Shown in pieces: positions 33,860 through 44,418 of a stretch of 64,000 nucleotides of DNA (the first letter of the stretch is position 1; every line of letters starts with the position of its first letter). A program made the translations under genes and the position numbers. The notes under the pieces were generated by a model, which worked only from the letters and a program-made list of their open reading frames with translations, had not been told where the DNA came from and did not search any database. The stretch comes from an uncultured Lachnospiraceae bacterium. Its GTDB lineage: Bacteria; Bacillota; Clostridia; Lachnospirales; Lachnospiraceae. The stretch is taken from contig CAJUBE010000005.1 in the NCBI GenBank assembly GCA_910584725.1, forward strand, positions 62,001 through 126,000, in the 5' to 3' direction.

Positions 33860-36800
33860 ATGAAAAAAGTATTAAAGAAATTTAATCGCACACTTTCTAT
33901 CATGCTCGCAGCAGCTATGGTACTGACAATGGTACCGCAGACTGCTCTGCCGGTTCAGGCAGAGGAACAGGGAATCGAAGTTAATACTGAGACCCCTGAC
34001 GTAACAGACGTAGACGATGTTACACCCTCTGATGAGAGCGATGGATCGACAGATGTGAAGGATGCAGATGATACCGATATTTCGGGCGATTCTGACACCA
34101 CAGATGACGAGCAAGGCGAAAGTACGGAGGGTGGAGAAACATCTGTTATTGAAAACCCCGACGGGAATCAGGATACGACCGGCGACTCCGAGAATGGAGA
34201 TCAGGATGCGGATCAGTCTGATGAAGAAGTAACCGATCCTGTCGAGACGGAGATTCCGGACGAAACGGATGCTCCGGACGAAACGGATGCTCCGGACGAG
34301 ACCGAGGTACCTGACGAGGAGGAAGACGCAGACAAGGCTGACGTAAACGACAGCTCTGTTAACGCGCTTGTCCCTACGGAGCAGACGGTTAAGGCCGTAG
34401 AACCTGACCCGACAGCAGAAGATCCGAACAATACCAAGGAACTTTCTTCTGCTGCGATCACCTATACAAACGGCTGTGTTTCCAATGGCAAGATTCGCAA
34501 TGACGCGGATATCACCTTTAAATTGGAAGCAAATGAAGGCAAGATCATAACAAAGGTTGAGTATAAGACGAAGAAAGGCGAGGCGGCGGAATCTGCTGCA
34601 AAAACTTTAACGTCCAGCGATGACACTTATACGATTTCGAAGTCTGATCTTGGCTCCGAGCAGACCGTGGAGGGCGTTAAAAAGTGGGTAACCGACACCA
34701 GCGTTACGATTATTGTGACGACCACTGAGGTGGCGTATACCGTGAAGGCTGATAGCGGCAGCTCTGCGGATTATAGGCTGTACTATACAAAGACGGCTGA
34801 TGGCAAGACCACGGCGGATACAACCAAGGGAATTACCGCGACAAGCACGGATAAGATTCTGTACAGCAAAAAGGGCGACGACGTTTCTTTTGTGGTCAAG
34901 GCAAACAGCGGCGCGACGGCCAAAATCAGAAAAGTATCTGTTACGGCTGGCGATGGTGAGGAGAAAACGCTCACCTCTACATCCAACACAGATGAGTCAG
35001 ATGGCGAAGACCCGATCTACACTTTCAAGCCTTCCGATCTCGTAGGTTTGTCTGCGGAGGAAAATCAGGATATCACCATCATGGTGGAGGCTACTGCGGC
35101 TGCGACGATCACCATTGATACCACAGGTGTGGGCGAAGGCGCAGAGTTAACAGCGGTTGCAGATGCGAATAAAGTTTATACAACTGCGGGCTCCTTTGTG
35201 CAGGCGGGCGGCAGCAGCGCGGCAGAATCGGCGCTTGAAGGCCAGCTCGTTATCTTTGGAGTAAAAGAAAAGGCGAACTATAAGGCGGTTGAGGACGCGG
35301 ATGTGACCGCGACTTTCGCTGTTACAGACGGAGAAGCAGAACCCTGCACGGTTACGCCTGTTGATGCTGATACAGAAAAGGGCGTGGCTAAGCACTATAA
35401 GATCGACCTTTCTGGTATCACCGAGTCCGGCGTGCTCGCAATCAGCGTGAAAAACGAGCTGGATGACACAAAGAAGGACGTTAAGAAGGTTGATTTTACA
35501 TCTGTTTCTGAAAATGCAATAGAGATTAAAGAAAAAACTACTAACAAAGTACTGACGGGCAAAACGGAAAAGACGACGGCAAACTCGCTCAATTTTTCCG
35601 TGGAAGAGAAAGCCGGGTATGAGGTTTATAGGGTAGAGGCTGTATACGACAAGAATTACGCGGAGGGAGACGGCGCCGCAATCACAGGTTATGTGGAAGA
35701 CTTGTATATCGGCAGCGGTTATCTCGATCCCGAAACGCGGCAGCCTGTCGCGGAAAGAGGAAACCAGTATAACCTTTTAGCGACATTCAGTGGCACAGAC
35801 TCGGATGACGTGGCGGCCGACAAAGGCCATGCGGGCAAGGATTGGACCACCAACTCCGTGACGATCAATGTCTATGCCAAAATGAAGACGTCGGAATATG
35901 ATAAGACCGTTTATTTTAGAGATCCTTCATATGGTTACGAGGTGACCCTGAATGACAAGGTTACTAAGAGTAGTGATGATGAATATACGGTAAAATCCGG
36001 CACGGAGCTTTTTGAGTTTACTGTAGAAGCGAATGTCGAGCCGACTGTTACTGTGGAGAACGACGGAAGCATTCTTCTCGGTGAGCCGGAAAAGACGGAT
36101 GATGGGTGGAAATATCAGATTGCGGCAAGCGAGATGGACAGATATCAGGATATCTACATCAACCGCCAGAATTTCGATATCACCGTCAATTATGACAGCG
36201 CAAACATAAGAGCGGAAGTGTATCAGACATCCTATGCGGGCGGAGAGATACCGCTGTATGGGTCATGGGAGGATGAAAAAGTAATCTACAAAGAGAATCC
36301 TGCGGAGTATGATTACAAGTTCATTTTCGAGCCTGAAGAGGGCAACAACACCAAGATCGACAAGGTTTCCTACAAGGTGGGCGACAGCGAGGAGGCTAAG
36401 CCAGTACCGGCTAACGGCGACGGCAGCTATGTGTTCTATGTGAATCTGACGGATGACGTGACCGTAGACGTCGAGGTGAAGGATGAGTACGATCTGGTGG
36501 TAAGTGAGGATTGGGATCCTATCACGCCCGACAAAAACGGCGTATACAATGTGAGCCATGCGTCCACAGTTACGGCGGAGCTTATCAAAGGTTATACAAA
36601 TATGCCTTTGTATAACGCGGAAGTGAAGGACGGCAGCGCTGTTGCGGCTACGATTGCCAGAATTAGCGATGACGTCGTTACCCTGGAGTTTGACGCCAGC
36701 GAATATGATAAGGTTCTCACCGTAGAACTGACCTTAAACGACAAGAACAAAACGAAGAAGAGCTTCAAGGTAAAGACAACTGCACTTGCGAAGGAAGTTT

Positions 36801-39800
36801 CTATCGCAGGCGTTAAGAATGGCGCCGTGGAACTGCCCGTGGACACGCAGGCAGAATATAAGCTGACGATCAAGGAAAAGAATACGAATCTTTCTGACCT
36901 TGCCGTAAAAGTAGTACCCGCGGACGATGCCAAGAAAACGGATGCGACAGCCATTGCTAATGCAGAAAAGCTGGTAGACGCGTGGTTTGACGACGAGGAG
37001 AAGGGAACCCTCGTGATTACGGCGAAGCCTGCCATGACCGGCACGGAAAATGCGGCGAAGATCATCGTTGTGGACAGGAGCAGCATGACGAAAGCTCAGT
37101 TTGATGCTGCTACCGTGGACAATGCGCTGACGAACGGTGTAGTGACGGTAACAACCAAGGACGCTACGATTGTAGACAAGAACCCGACCATCAGTCTGGT
37201 GACAACGACTGATCAGGTGATCAAGGTGAAGCTTGATACACCGAAGGAAGTTGTAAATCCTGTAGTCGGTAAGATTTATTACAAAGTGGAGCTTACGGCT
37301 CCCACGAGCTTCCCTGAGGGAACGCCTGCGTCTGTGCAGACGGCTGTTAACAAGGCTGTGACAGAGTGGAATAAGGCTCCCTATAAGGAGAAAGAGGCGA
37401 TTGACGAAAAGGGCGGTCTCTTAGAGATTCCTGTTATGCTGTTCTCGGCGGAGGAGGAAGAGAAAGGCTTAGACAAGGGCGTACTGCTGAGCGGCTTCTC
37501 CGTGAAGGCATCTTTGTTACAGACTCTTGCAGGAAATGGCGATCCTTCCGTGGATGCGACCACCATCAAGGGCGGTGAGGGCGTCACGCTGGACGGCATT
37601 GCGACGAAAGATCCTTATTACGAGGTGAAGCTCGGTCTCAAGAAGGGCACCACCAACCTGATTACCGGTCAGGATAAGGACGTAGTGGTTGCAACCCCTA
37701 ACTTTAATAAGCTGACTTCTTACAGCACCGTTAAGGTAGAGTTTGTAAACACCTCCACCGGAGAGGTGATAGGCACAGACAGCTATAGAGAAGGATTTAC
37801 AAACGAATACTGTGGGCTGGATGCGAAATACGATTCACTGTCCAACGCAGTGATTGTAAATGCTGAATATGCTTCTTATTGGCAGAACGCTTCCGATTAT
37901 TATAAGAATCTGGGCGTTAAGGTAACGGCATATGCGGAGGATTCTGCATACGGCGCGGTGGCAACCCAGAAGCTGACGGTAGTAAACGGCATTCAGGTCA
38001 TCAATCCTTCCGCACCGATTGAGATTTATAAAGAGAATAACAAGGCGGCAACCTTTACCGTTGCGACAGATTTAAATAATGCCAGCAGCAATAAGAAATA
38101 TGCGCCGAAGACGAAGAAGCTGAATTATGAGATCGTAGATGCGGAGTATGAGGAAGCATCTGAGCTGAGCTCGGATCTCAAGGCTAACGTTACTGTGAAA
38201 AACGGTAAGGTAACCATCAATAAGAACTATGTGGTAAAAGGCAGAAGAGAAGACAATCAGTTTAAGGTGAAAGTGACTGCGGCGGATTATGCGGACAATA
38301 ATTACTGCGAAGTTACAGAAACAATCACCATCACGGGCAATAAGCTGGAGTTGGGAACCATTGCTGTGTTCGACGTAACGGAGGGCAGCTATGGCGCTAA
38401 GCTCGTTGCAGTCAATAATGGCGAACTTAAAGCCACAATGAAAGACGGTGAGTACCGTGTGGCAGTGCTTGCGCCCGGCGTAAAGACAACGAAGAACGGA
38501 TATGATTTGACGAGTGAGTCTACGGATATCATGTATCCGGGTCTGTTTACCTTCAAGTCCAGCAACGCCAAGAGTGTGGCTGTCGATGCAGAAGGTGACC
38601 TGACGGTGCTTAAGGCTGCCAAGAATGTGAAGATCACAGTTACGCCGAGGGACGGCAGCAATAAGAAAGGGACGACACTGAACCTTAAGAATGTAGGGCA
38701 GGTGGAGGATAAACCGCTTCTTAGAATCACGAGATATTTAGATTCTACCCTGCAGACAGAAACAGAACTGTATGAAGGTGATACGACGAGCCTCAGCTAC
38801 AAGGGTATGGGCGCTAACAATTACTTTAAGCTGGAAGTGGTGAAGGCGGTTACAGAAGACGATGCCACAAGCTATGTGCCTTTCTATCTTGCCAATTACC
38901 AGATCAGCTATAAGGGAGCTAAACAGATTAAGAAGACCGCAGGTGACGATGGCGACAGCATTATAATCGTTGCAAACGCCAAAGAGACAAAGATCACCCT
39001 GAAGAATAAGGCGAATAGAAACATGGCTGCGGCTGAGTATACGCTAACAAACGAGACGTTTGTGACGAGCAAGGCGAAGGCTCCTAAGATTGCTACGAAG
39101 ACGAAGTTTACACAGAATACCGGCGAACGCTCTGCATACTACACCGTAAAAGGCGTAAAGACGGATAACTTTACCGACAAATATGTGGTGCTGGCGGTTG
39201 ACCAGACCAAGAAGAATCCGGCAAATACAGAGGAGGTATTCTCCGCATGGAATTATGAAGAGCAGGCTTCTGAGAGTTACCTCGACAAACCGCTTCCGAT
39301 CATACTGGGTGACGGATTTAACCTGCAGGTGGACACTGAGTACGGTGCAGGCAATTACAATCTGGTTGCAACCGTAGGTTCTGTGGTGAACGGCGAGTTT
39401 GTTCCGGAGTATAAGGATGCGAAGGTGGTTGTAAAGATCGCGAAAGCGAAGGCAGCTAACCTGACTGCGACCGGCAACTACACCCTGTCCATGAAGAACC
39501 AGAGTGGCGCTTACATCAAGTATAAGTCCGGCAACAACTGGGCGGAATATACCGGAACCGATTGGGGTAATGATTGGGATTGGAATGAGAGCGGCGATTA
39601 CGTCAATACCAAGAATTACGCAAAGAATGCCATCATCAACGGGCAGGAGAACCACTTTACCGATTACTTTGAGGCAAGGTATGACAGCTACGACGACATG
39701 TATATTACCTTAAAGGATTTGCCGGAGACCGCGCCTGCGGACAAACCGAATACTCCCGCGCTGAGCGATATTACAGGTAATGACGTGGCGGCTAAGAATA

Positions 39801-41935
39801 ACCGCATCGGTTATATCAGCATCAATAACGGCTATAAGTATATTGATGTGAAGCTGACCATCACCCTTAAGGATTACACGACGGATAAGACAAAGTATAA
39901 AGTAACGGCAGCTCCCACACTGGCAGGATCGAAGTCCGTATCAGCGCTGACCATTATGGATGGCAAGACGAAGGCTGACCTGTACACTTTGATTGCTTAT
40001 TCCGAAGAGATGTCTGCAGGAGTTGGACTGTTCAAGCCGGAGACTGACGGATATGGCAATTATTATTTGACAGCGCAGAAAGAAACTGAGGTTAAGAGCT
40101 ATCCGGTTACGCTGTACATGGTTCCTTGGAACGCGCCGCAGGCTTACAAGGATGCGGTTAGAAATGCAACTGGTGATTCTGCTGCAAAGCAGGCGGTTTA
40201 TGAAAAGTATTGTATCAAAGCAAACGTTACCGTGAAGGTTACCAACAAGGATACGACAAAGAACAAGGTTGTTGTGACCAACAAGGGCGGCAATACTTGG
40301 AACGTGGCGGATACGGATTATGTGCCGAATACAAGCTGGTCCAAAGGTATACCTGTAAGCTTCAAGAGCAACCTGGGTCTGGCGGAGAACAAGGAGATCT
40401 CCGTTGCCGCAAGTGTGAACAATAAAGAGGCTAAATATGTCACATTCAAGCTGAATGATCCGAAGTATTTGCAGTATGTAGGCAGCAACAAGGAATATAT
40501 TGTATTGCCGAAGAGCTATGGAATGACCGTGACGCTCGATAAGGCAGAGCTTACTAAAGCAATTACGGACAATGCGGCTCTCGGAGCGAAGAGAAACAAG
40601 AATCTTGACTGGGGCAAGACCCTTTCTGTCAAGGCGACCTTCAGCTATGGCGAAGGAGGTCCGGTAGAAGATGCGTTGACGTTCAAGATCAAACTGCCTA
40701 AGCCTGCAGAGACTGCGGCAGTCACAGAGGCATTGAACGAAGCGTTTACGCAGGCGCTGCAGTCCAATATCGAGACCTATACGATGAAGCTGAAAGAGGA
40801 AGAAAAGTATAATCTCGATAATGAAGATACGATTGCTTATATTAACTACGAAGTAGAATCTTACATCCGAGGCGAGATTAACAAGGCCATCAAGGGTGCG
40901 GATGTCACGGTAACTGTTGAAAATAAAACCAGCGACAAGAGTGTAATTGCGAGCGTTTGGGGAGTGACCGTGAAATCGGGCGATGAAACTTTGTATGGCG
41001 AGAAGTTTACGATTGCGGAACTGTTGGATCTCAATGGAATTCTTGCCAGCATCAGAAATAAGTTGAATCCGAATGGAGCAACGGAAGGCAGCAATGTGAT
41101 TCTGGATAAGGATGGAAAGGTTCTGCTGAAAGTAAGCAGCACCACGACAGGAGACGAATTTGCGAAAGCTGTGAGAGTTCTGTTGGTAGAGGAACTCAGC
41201 GAGAGAGGCAGCAAAAACATTTCCCTGTCAGCGGTAAGAAAATATGCAGATAAAGACAAGACAGCACTGACCTTTACGCTGAGAGCTAAGAATATCATGA
41301 AGGCACCCAGTGAGACTGGCTATAGCACCTCCAGGTGGCAGGCAATCACAATCACGTACAGACTTGCGGATAAACAGAAGGAAAGTCTTGACAGACTTAT
41401 CAAAGGATATCTGACGAAGTACAGCGAGGAAATTGCGACTGTCAAGGGAATCCAGAGCGCTGAGTATAAAGAAGGCGCAACGGACAATGTATTTACAGTG
41501 ACCATTAAGGACAGCGAGAAGGAAGAAGATGTAGAAAAAGCTTTCGATGAATGGAGAGAAGCTAATGAATACAGATTCGATGAGAAGAGGCATAACCTCG
41601 CTGTAGCTTTGGAAACTGAGTTTGGGAATGATTGGGATGACGTGAAGTCGATCACTGCTAAAGTAACAGTGACAGTGACAAATTCCAAGACAGAGACTCG
41701 GACGATTGAAAAGAATCCGGGCGAGACGATCGAGGAGTTTGCTGACAGGTATTATGATGAGCTGTTGGCTCAGGAAGATCGGATTCGCGAGAAGTGTCAC
41801 GAGATGCTCAAAGAACACAACATGGATAAGGTGGTGTTCAGACAGCTCAGAGCTGTGACGGGCGAAGCGTTAATCACCGTGAACTTCAACGACGGCAGTG
41901 GTGTTTCCGAGATGTTCAAGGTTGAAGTGAAATAA
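33860..41935 (+). CDS. Giant secreted/cell-surface protein (2691 residues)
   Basis: A signal peptide of about 35 residues (Lys-rich start, LSIMLAAAMVLTMVPQTA core, cut near PVQAEE) is followed by an acidic Asp/Glu/Thr region (about 36-175) with repeats of the type DETDAP, then about 2400 residues of beta-rich, Lys/Asp/Thr/Val-rich sequence in Ig-like or MucBP-like modules. No LPxTG motif, C-terminal helix or SLH module is seen, so how it is held on the cell is unknown. It is the largest gene here. GGAGG precedes ATG 33860. Adhesin or surface-layer-like roles are inference only. Neighbours: the SH3 membrane protein and capsule locus follow. Confidence 0.85.
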   Translation: MKKVLKKFNRTLSIMLAAAMVLTMVPQTALPVQAEEQGIEVNTETPDVTDVDDVTPSDESDGSTDVKDADDTDISGDSDTTDDEQGESTEGGETSVIENPDGNQDTTGDSENGDQDADQSDEEVTDPVETEIPDETDAPDETDAPDETEVPDEEEDADKADVNDSSVNALVPTEQTVKAVEPDPTAEDPNNTKELSSAAITYTNGCVSNGKIRNDADITFKLEANEGKIITKVEYKTKKGEAAESAAKTLTSSDDTYTISKSDLGSEQTVEGVKKWVTDTSVTIIVTTTEVAYTVKADSGSSADYRLYYTKTADGKTTADTTKGITATSTDKILYSKKGDDVSFVVKANSGATAKIRKVSVTAGDGEEKTLTSTSNTDESDGEDPIYTFKPSDLVGLSAEENQDITIMVEATAAATITIDTTGVGEGAELTAVADANKVYTTAGSFVQAGGSSAAESALEGQLVIFGVKEKANYKAVEDADVTATFAVTDGEAEPCTVTPVDADTEKGVAKHYKIDLSGITESGVLAISVKNELDDTKKDVKKVDFTSVSENAIEIKEKTTNKVLTGKTEKTTANSLNFSVEEKAGYEVYRVEAVYDKNYAEGDGAAITGYVEDLYIGSGYLDPETRQPVAERGNQYNLLATFSGTDSDDVAADKGHAGKDWTTNSVTINVYAKMKTSEYDKTVYFRDPSYGYEVTLNDKVTKSSDDEYTVKSGTELFEFTVEANVEPTVTVENDGSILLGEPEKTDDGWKYQIAASEMDRYQDIYINRQNFDITVNYDSANIRAEVYQTSYAGGEIPLYGSWEDEKVIYKENPAEYDYKFIFEPEEGNNTKIDKVSYKVGDSEEAKPVPANGDGSYVFYVNLTDDVTVDVEVKDEYDLVVSEDWDPITPDKNGVYNVSHASTVTAELIKGYTNMPLYNAEVKDGSAVAATIARISDDVVTLEFDASEYDKVLTVELTLNDKNKTKKSFKVKTTALAKEVSIAGVKNGAVELPVDTQAEYKLTIKEKNTNLSDLAVKVVPADDAKKTDATAIANAEKLVDAWFDDEEKGTLVITAKPAMTGTENAAKIIVVDRSSMTKAQFDAATVDNALTNGVVTVTTKDATIVDKNPTISLVTTTDQVIKVKLDTPKEVVNPVVGKIYYKVELTAPTSFPEGTPASVQTAVNKAVTEWNKAPYKEKEAIDEKGGLLEIPVMLFSAEEEEKGLDKGVLLSGFSVKASLLQTLAGNGDPSVDATTIKGGEGVTLDGIATKDPYYEVKLGLKKGTTNLITGQDKDVVVATPNFNKLTSYSTVKVEFVNTSTGEVIGTDSYREGFTNEYCGLDAKYDSLSNAVIVNAEYASYWQNASDYYKNLGVKVTAYAEDSAYGAVATQKLTVVNGIQVINPSAPIEIYKENNKAATFTVATDLNNASSNKKYAPKTKKLNYEIVDAEYEEASELSSDLKANVTVKNGKVTINKNYVVKGRREDNQFKVKVTAADYADNNYCEVTETITITGNKLELGTIAVFDVTEGSYGAKLVAVNNGELKATMKDGEYRVAVLAPGVKTTKNGYDLTSESTDIMYPGLFTFKSSNAKSVAVDAEGDLTVLKAAKNVKITVTPRDGSNKKGTTLNLKNVGQVEDKPLLRITRYLDSTLQTETELYEGDTTSLSYKGMGANNYFKLEVVKAVTEDDATSYVPFYLANYQISYKGAKQIKKTAGDDGDSIIIVANAKETKITLKNKANRNMAAAEYTLTNETFVTSKAKAPKIATKTKFTQNTGERSAYYTVKGVKTDNFTDKYVVLAVDQTKKNPANTEEVFSAWNYEEQASESYLDKPLPIILGDGFNLQVDTEYGAGNYNLVATVGSVVNGEFVPEYKDAKVVVKIAKAKAANLTATGNYTLSMKNQSGAYIKYKSGNNWAEYTGTDWGNDWDWNESGDYVNTKNYAKNAIINGQENHFTDYFEARYDSYDDMYITLKDLPETAPADKPNTPALSDITGNDVAAKNNRIGYISINNGYKYIDVKLTITLKDYTTDKTKYKVTAAPTLAGSKSVSALTIMDGKTKADLYTLIAYSEEMSAGVGLFKPETDGYGNYYLTAQKETEVKSYPVTLYMVPWNAPQAYKDAVRNATGDSAAKQAVYEKYCIKANVTVKVTNKDTTKNKVVVTNKGGNTWNVADTDYVPNTSWSKGIPVSFKSNLGLAENKEISVAASVNNKEAKYVTFKLNDPKYLQYVGSNKEYIVLPKSYGMTVTLDKAELTKAITDNAALGAKRNKNLDWGKTLSVKATFSYGEGGPVEDALTFKIKLPKPAETAAVTEALNEAFTQALQSNIETYTMKLKEEEKYNLDNEDTIAYINYEVESYIRGEINKAIKGADVTVTVENKTSDKSVIASVWGVTVKSGDETLYGEKFTIAELLDLNGILASIRNKLNPNGATEGSNVILDKDGKVLLKVSSTTTGDEFAKAVRVLLVEELSERGSKNISLSAVRKYADKDKTALTFTLRAKNIMKAPSETGYSTSRWQAITITYRLADKQKESLDRLIKGYLTKYSEEIATVKGIQSAEYKEGATDNVFTVTIKDSEKEEDVEKAFDEWREANEYRFDEKRHNLAVALETEFGNDWDDVKSITAKVTVTVTNSKTETRTIEKNPGETIEEFADRYYDELLAQEDRIREKCHEMLKEHNMDKVVFRQLRAVTGEALITVNFNDGSGVSEMFKVEVK
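34256..34309 (+). repeat. 18-base tandem repeat in the acidic region
   Basis: Two identical units (34256-34273, 34274-34291) starting CCGGACGAAACGGATGCT and one degenerate third unit, encoding P-D-E-T-D-A repeats. It is in frame, so copy change would alter only linker length. Confidence 0.75.
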
Positions 41936-42301
41936 AGCGCCGGACAAAAGGAAAAGTGTACTACAAACAAGACCGCAGTACCACCCATAGGCCGAAAGGC
42001 TTATGGGCGGCATGCGGCAAGGTGAAGGAGGGGGCGGACGGCCTTCCGGCAGCCCACCCCCTATCTTTACGCCAAAAATTGGAAGAAAAAAGGAAATTTC
42101 CGCCAGATAAGGCCGGGAACGGAAGAAACACCGGAAGTCTTAGGTATGGAAGAAAAAGGCGGAAGGTGAAATGACGGAACAGGAAATACGGGTGTGGAAG
42201 AAAACGAAAAAAGGAAAGACAGAATTTAAAAAGGAATCATCAGAACGGAAATAGGAAAACAGAATCTAAAAGAAAGAAAGCAGAACGGAAACCGGAAAAC
42301 C
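41936..42301 (+). other. 366-base gap: hairpins then a purine-rich tract
   Basis: Near the left is a GAAA-loop hairpin CCCATA...TATGGG (41984-42007), then a GC-rich hairpin with GGGGG/CCCCC outer arms (42030-42061), either of which may terminate the surface gene, though neither has a good T tail. From about 42080 to 42301 the + strand is strongly A/G biased. Only a 27-residue Lys/Glu frame (ATG 42171) is present; no convincing gene. Confidence 0.5.
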
Positions 42302-43531
42302 ATGAACAGGAAAATAACGACCAGACGAGAAGATAGATCAGAAAACAACATAACAAAGCAGAAGATAACGATGCGGGCGGCGCGGACAGCCGCGGCTGCC
42401 TTTGCAGCCCTTACCCTGCCCCTCCTTATGCCCCTGACGGCATACGCGGGGGATATCAACAGCGCGGAACAGAGCATTCTGTCCGCCATCTCGGAACAGC
42501 AGGAATATCAGGGCGCTTACTATAAGGTGACGGACGGGTACCGCGCTAAGGTGGAGGAGTACCTTTCCAGGGACGACATCGACATGAGCCGGCGAGAGGC
42601 CGACGACTACATCGCCCAGTTCCACGCCAACATCGGCGTGGGCATTTCTGCGGGATATATGGAGAAGGTAGGCGACGCGGAGGGCGCGGACGCTGGAACC
42701 GGAGACGGCACGGGCGCGGATAACGGCGCTGGCACGGGCGGCGGTACGGGAACCGGCACAGGCGGCAGCGGCGGAACCGGTACAGGAACGGATACCGGCG
42801 GCGCGGGTTTGGACGGCGAGGCCACTGCAGGAAGCGGCACAGAAAATAAAAACGGTGCGGAGAACGGTGCGGCCGGCACAGGAGCAGGTGCAGCCGGGAG
42901 TTCCGCAGCAGGCGCGGCAGCGATTCTGGGGACGGATCCCGAGGGGGACGGCCCGATTGAGGACAACACGGTGGGTTCCACCGCGGAGGGCGCCGTGGAG
43001 TACGTGGTGCTTCCCATGGATGAGCAGACCATGTACGTGCAGGGCATAGAGACGCTTTCCGTTCACGAGGAGGCCTATAAGGATTCCCCCGTCATCGGGG
43101 AAGTGAAGGAAGGAGAACCTGTCAAGGTTACCGGCGGGGCCAGCACCGGCTGGGCGCAGATCGCCTACGGGGAAAAGACAGGTTATGTATCCGCCGCTTA
43201 TCTGCGGACACAGGGCTTTATGGACCGGAAAGAAGCGGAAAAGAAAGCGGAGGAAGAAGCGAAGAAAGCGGAAGAAGAGAAAGCCGCGGAGGAAGCAAGA
43301 AAAGCGGAAGAGGCAAAGAAAGCCGAAGAGGAAGCCAAAAAAGCGGAGGCAGAGGCAGCCGCGCAGGCCGAAGCGGAGGCTGAGCAGGCAAAGGATTACT
43401 CCAATGCGAAGCCGGTAGAAAATTCCATCAATCTTGGCATGATTGCACTGGTGATCGCGGCGGTATGCATTGCCGGGCTCGGCGGGGTTCTCTTCTGGCA
43501 TAAAAAGAAGAGCAGATCCGGGAAGCGGTAG
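42302..43531 (+). CDS. Exported SH3-domain protein with coiled coil and C-terminal membrane anchor
   Basis: 409 residues. A signal sequence (about 24-50, ending AYAGD) is followed by a small helical domain with YYKVTDGYRAKVEEYL (about 60-115), a Gly/Thr/Ala-rich linker (125-210), an SH3b domain (about 245-300; GWAQIAYGEKTGYVSAAYL), a Lys/Ala/Glu coiled coil (305-360) and a final helix (375-395) with a KKKSRSGKR cytoplasmic tail. SH3b domains often bind peptidoglycan. The start could instead be ATG 42371. The cpsB gene lies 21 bases downstream, so it probably belongs to the capsule operon or connects it to the wall. Confidence 0.8.
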   Translation: MNRKITTRREDRSENNITKQKITMRAARTAAAAFAALTLPLLMPLTAYAGDINSAEQSILSAISEQQEYQGAYYKVTDGYRAKVEEYLSRDDIDMSRREADDYIAQFHANIGVGISAGYMEKVGDAEGADAGTGDGTGADNGAGTGGGTGTGTGGSGGTGTGTDTGGAGLDGEATAGSGTENKNGAENGAAGTGAGAAGSSAAGAAAILGTDPEGDGPIEDNTVGSTAEGAVEYVVLPMDEQTMYVQGIETLSVHEEAYKDSPVIGEVKEGEPVKVTGGASTGWAQIAYGEKTGYVSAAYLRTQGFMDRKEAEKKAEEEAKKAEEEKAAEEARKAEEAKKAEEEAKKAEAEAAAQAEAEAEQAKDYSNAKPVENSINLGMIALVIAAVCIAGLGGVLFWHKKKSRSGKR

Positions 43532-43551
43532 CCGGAGGCGGATTTGGAAAG

Positions 43552-44280
43552 ATGGAACAGTATACAGACATACACAGCCATATCCTGCCGGGCGTGGACG
43601 ACGGCGCGGCGGATATGGAAATGACGATGGAAATGATCGGCATGGCGTACCGTCAGGGTGTCCGGGTTATGGTGGCGACGCCGCACTATTACCCGGGACA
43701 TGTGAAGTATGCGAAGGAGTATGTGGACGAGGTATTCCGGAAGACCGTATCGGCGGTAAAGGAAAGCTACGGGGACTTCACGCTCCTTCTTGGCAATGAG
43801 ATTTATTACAGGGAGGGCGCGCAGGAGAAGATTCGGAACAAAAGGATCCATACCATGGCCGGCACGCCGTATCTGCTGCTGGAGTTTTCGCCCGGTGCCC
43901 ACATCAACGTGCTGCAGGGCGCGGTGCGAAGCTGCGTGGAGGAGGGGTATTATCCTATTCTCGCCCATATCGAGAGATACCAGTGTCTGTGGAAAAACGA
44001 AAAGGCCGTGGGGGAGCTGGTGCGGATGGGGGCCTACATGCAGGTGAATGCGGAAAATTTCACGGAAGGGTTCTTTTCCGCGGAAAGACGGTGGTGCCTG
44101 AGACTGGCAAGGGAAGGACTCATGCATTTTATCGGGAGCGATACCCACAACACAAAAGACCGCTGCCCCAACTTAAAACAGGCGGCGGATTACCTGAAAG
44201 AAAAGCTGGACGGGGACACGTTTTGCCGGATCATGTTTGACAACCCGGCAAAACTTCTGAAAGGCGAATACCTGAAGTGA
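43552..44280 (+). CDS. cpsB: CpsB-type tyrosine-protein phosphatase (PHP fold)
   Basis: 242 residues. Metal-binding motifs: YTDIHSHILPGVDDGA at the N-terminus, ATPHYYPGH, GNEIYY, LAHIERYQ and IGSDTHNT. Family members remove phosphate from the CpsD tyrosine tail and so control capsule assembly. It is the first gene of the canonical cpsB-C-D-E block. Confidence 0.93.
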   Translation: MEQYTDIHSHILPGVDDGAADMEMTMEMIGMAYRQGVRVMVATPHYYPGHVKYAKEYVDEVFRKTVSAVKESYGDFTLLLGNEIYYREGAQEKIRNKRIHTMAGTPYLLLEFSPGAHINVLQGAVRSCVEEGYYPILAHIERYQCLWKNEKAVGELVRMGAYMQVNAENFTEGFFSAERRWCLRLAREGLMHFIGSDTHNTKDRCPNLKQAADYLKEKLDGDTFCRIMFDNPAKLLKGEYLK

Positions 44281-44418
44281 GAGAAGCTTTTTGCGGGGCG
44301 AAAGCCTGAAATAAGAGAGACCCGGCGGATGCTGCCGGGGGAAAGAGACCGGACAGACAGGAACGGGATATGCCCGCAGAGACATGGCGAGCCTGTCACG
44401 GACATTTAGGAGGAACGA

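Noticed and set aside
34213..34461. Ser/Val-rich reverse ORF in the acidic repeat region
   Set aside because: Result of the DET/PDE repeat on the other strand; not a gene.
41956..42174. 72-residue ORF after the surface protein
   Set aside because: No ribosome site, composition follows hairpins and the purine tract, and no family features.
42338..43501. Long reverse-strand ORF opposite the SH3 gene
   Set aside because: Shadow frame caused by Gly/Ala/Lys/Glu-rich coding on the + strand; no plausible protein features.
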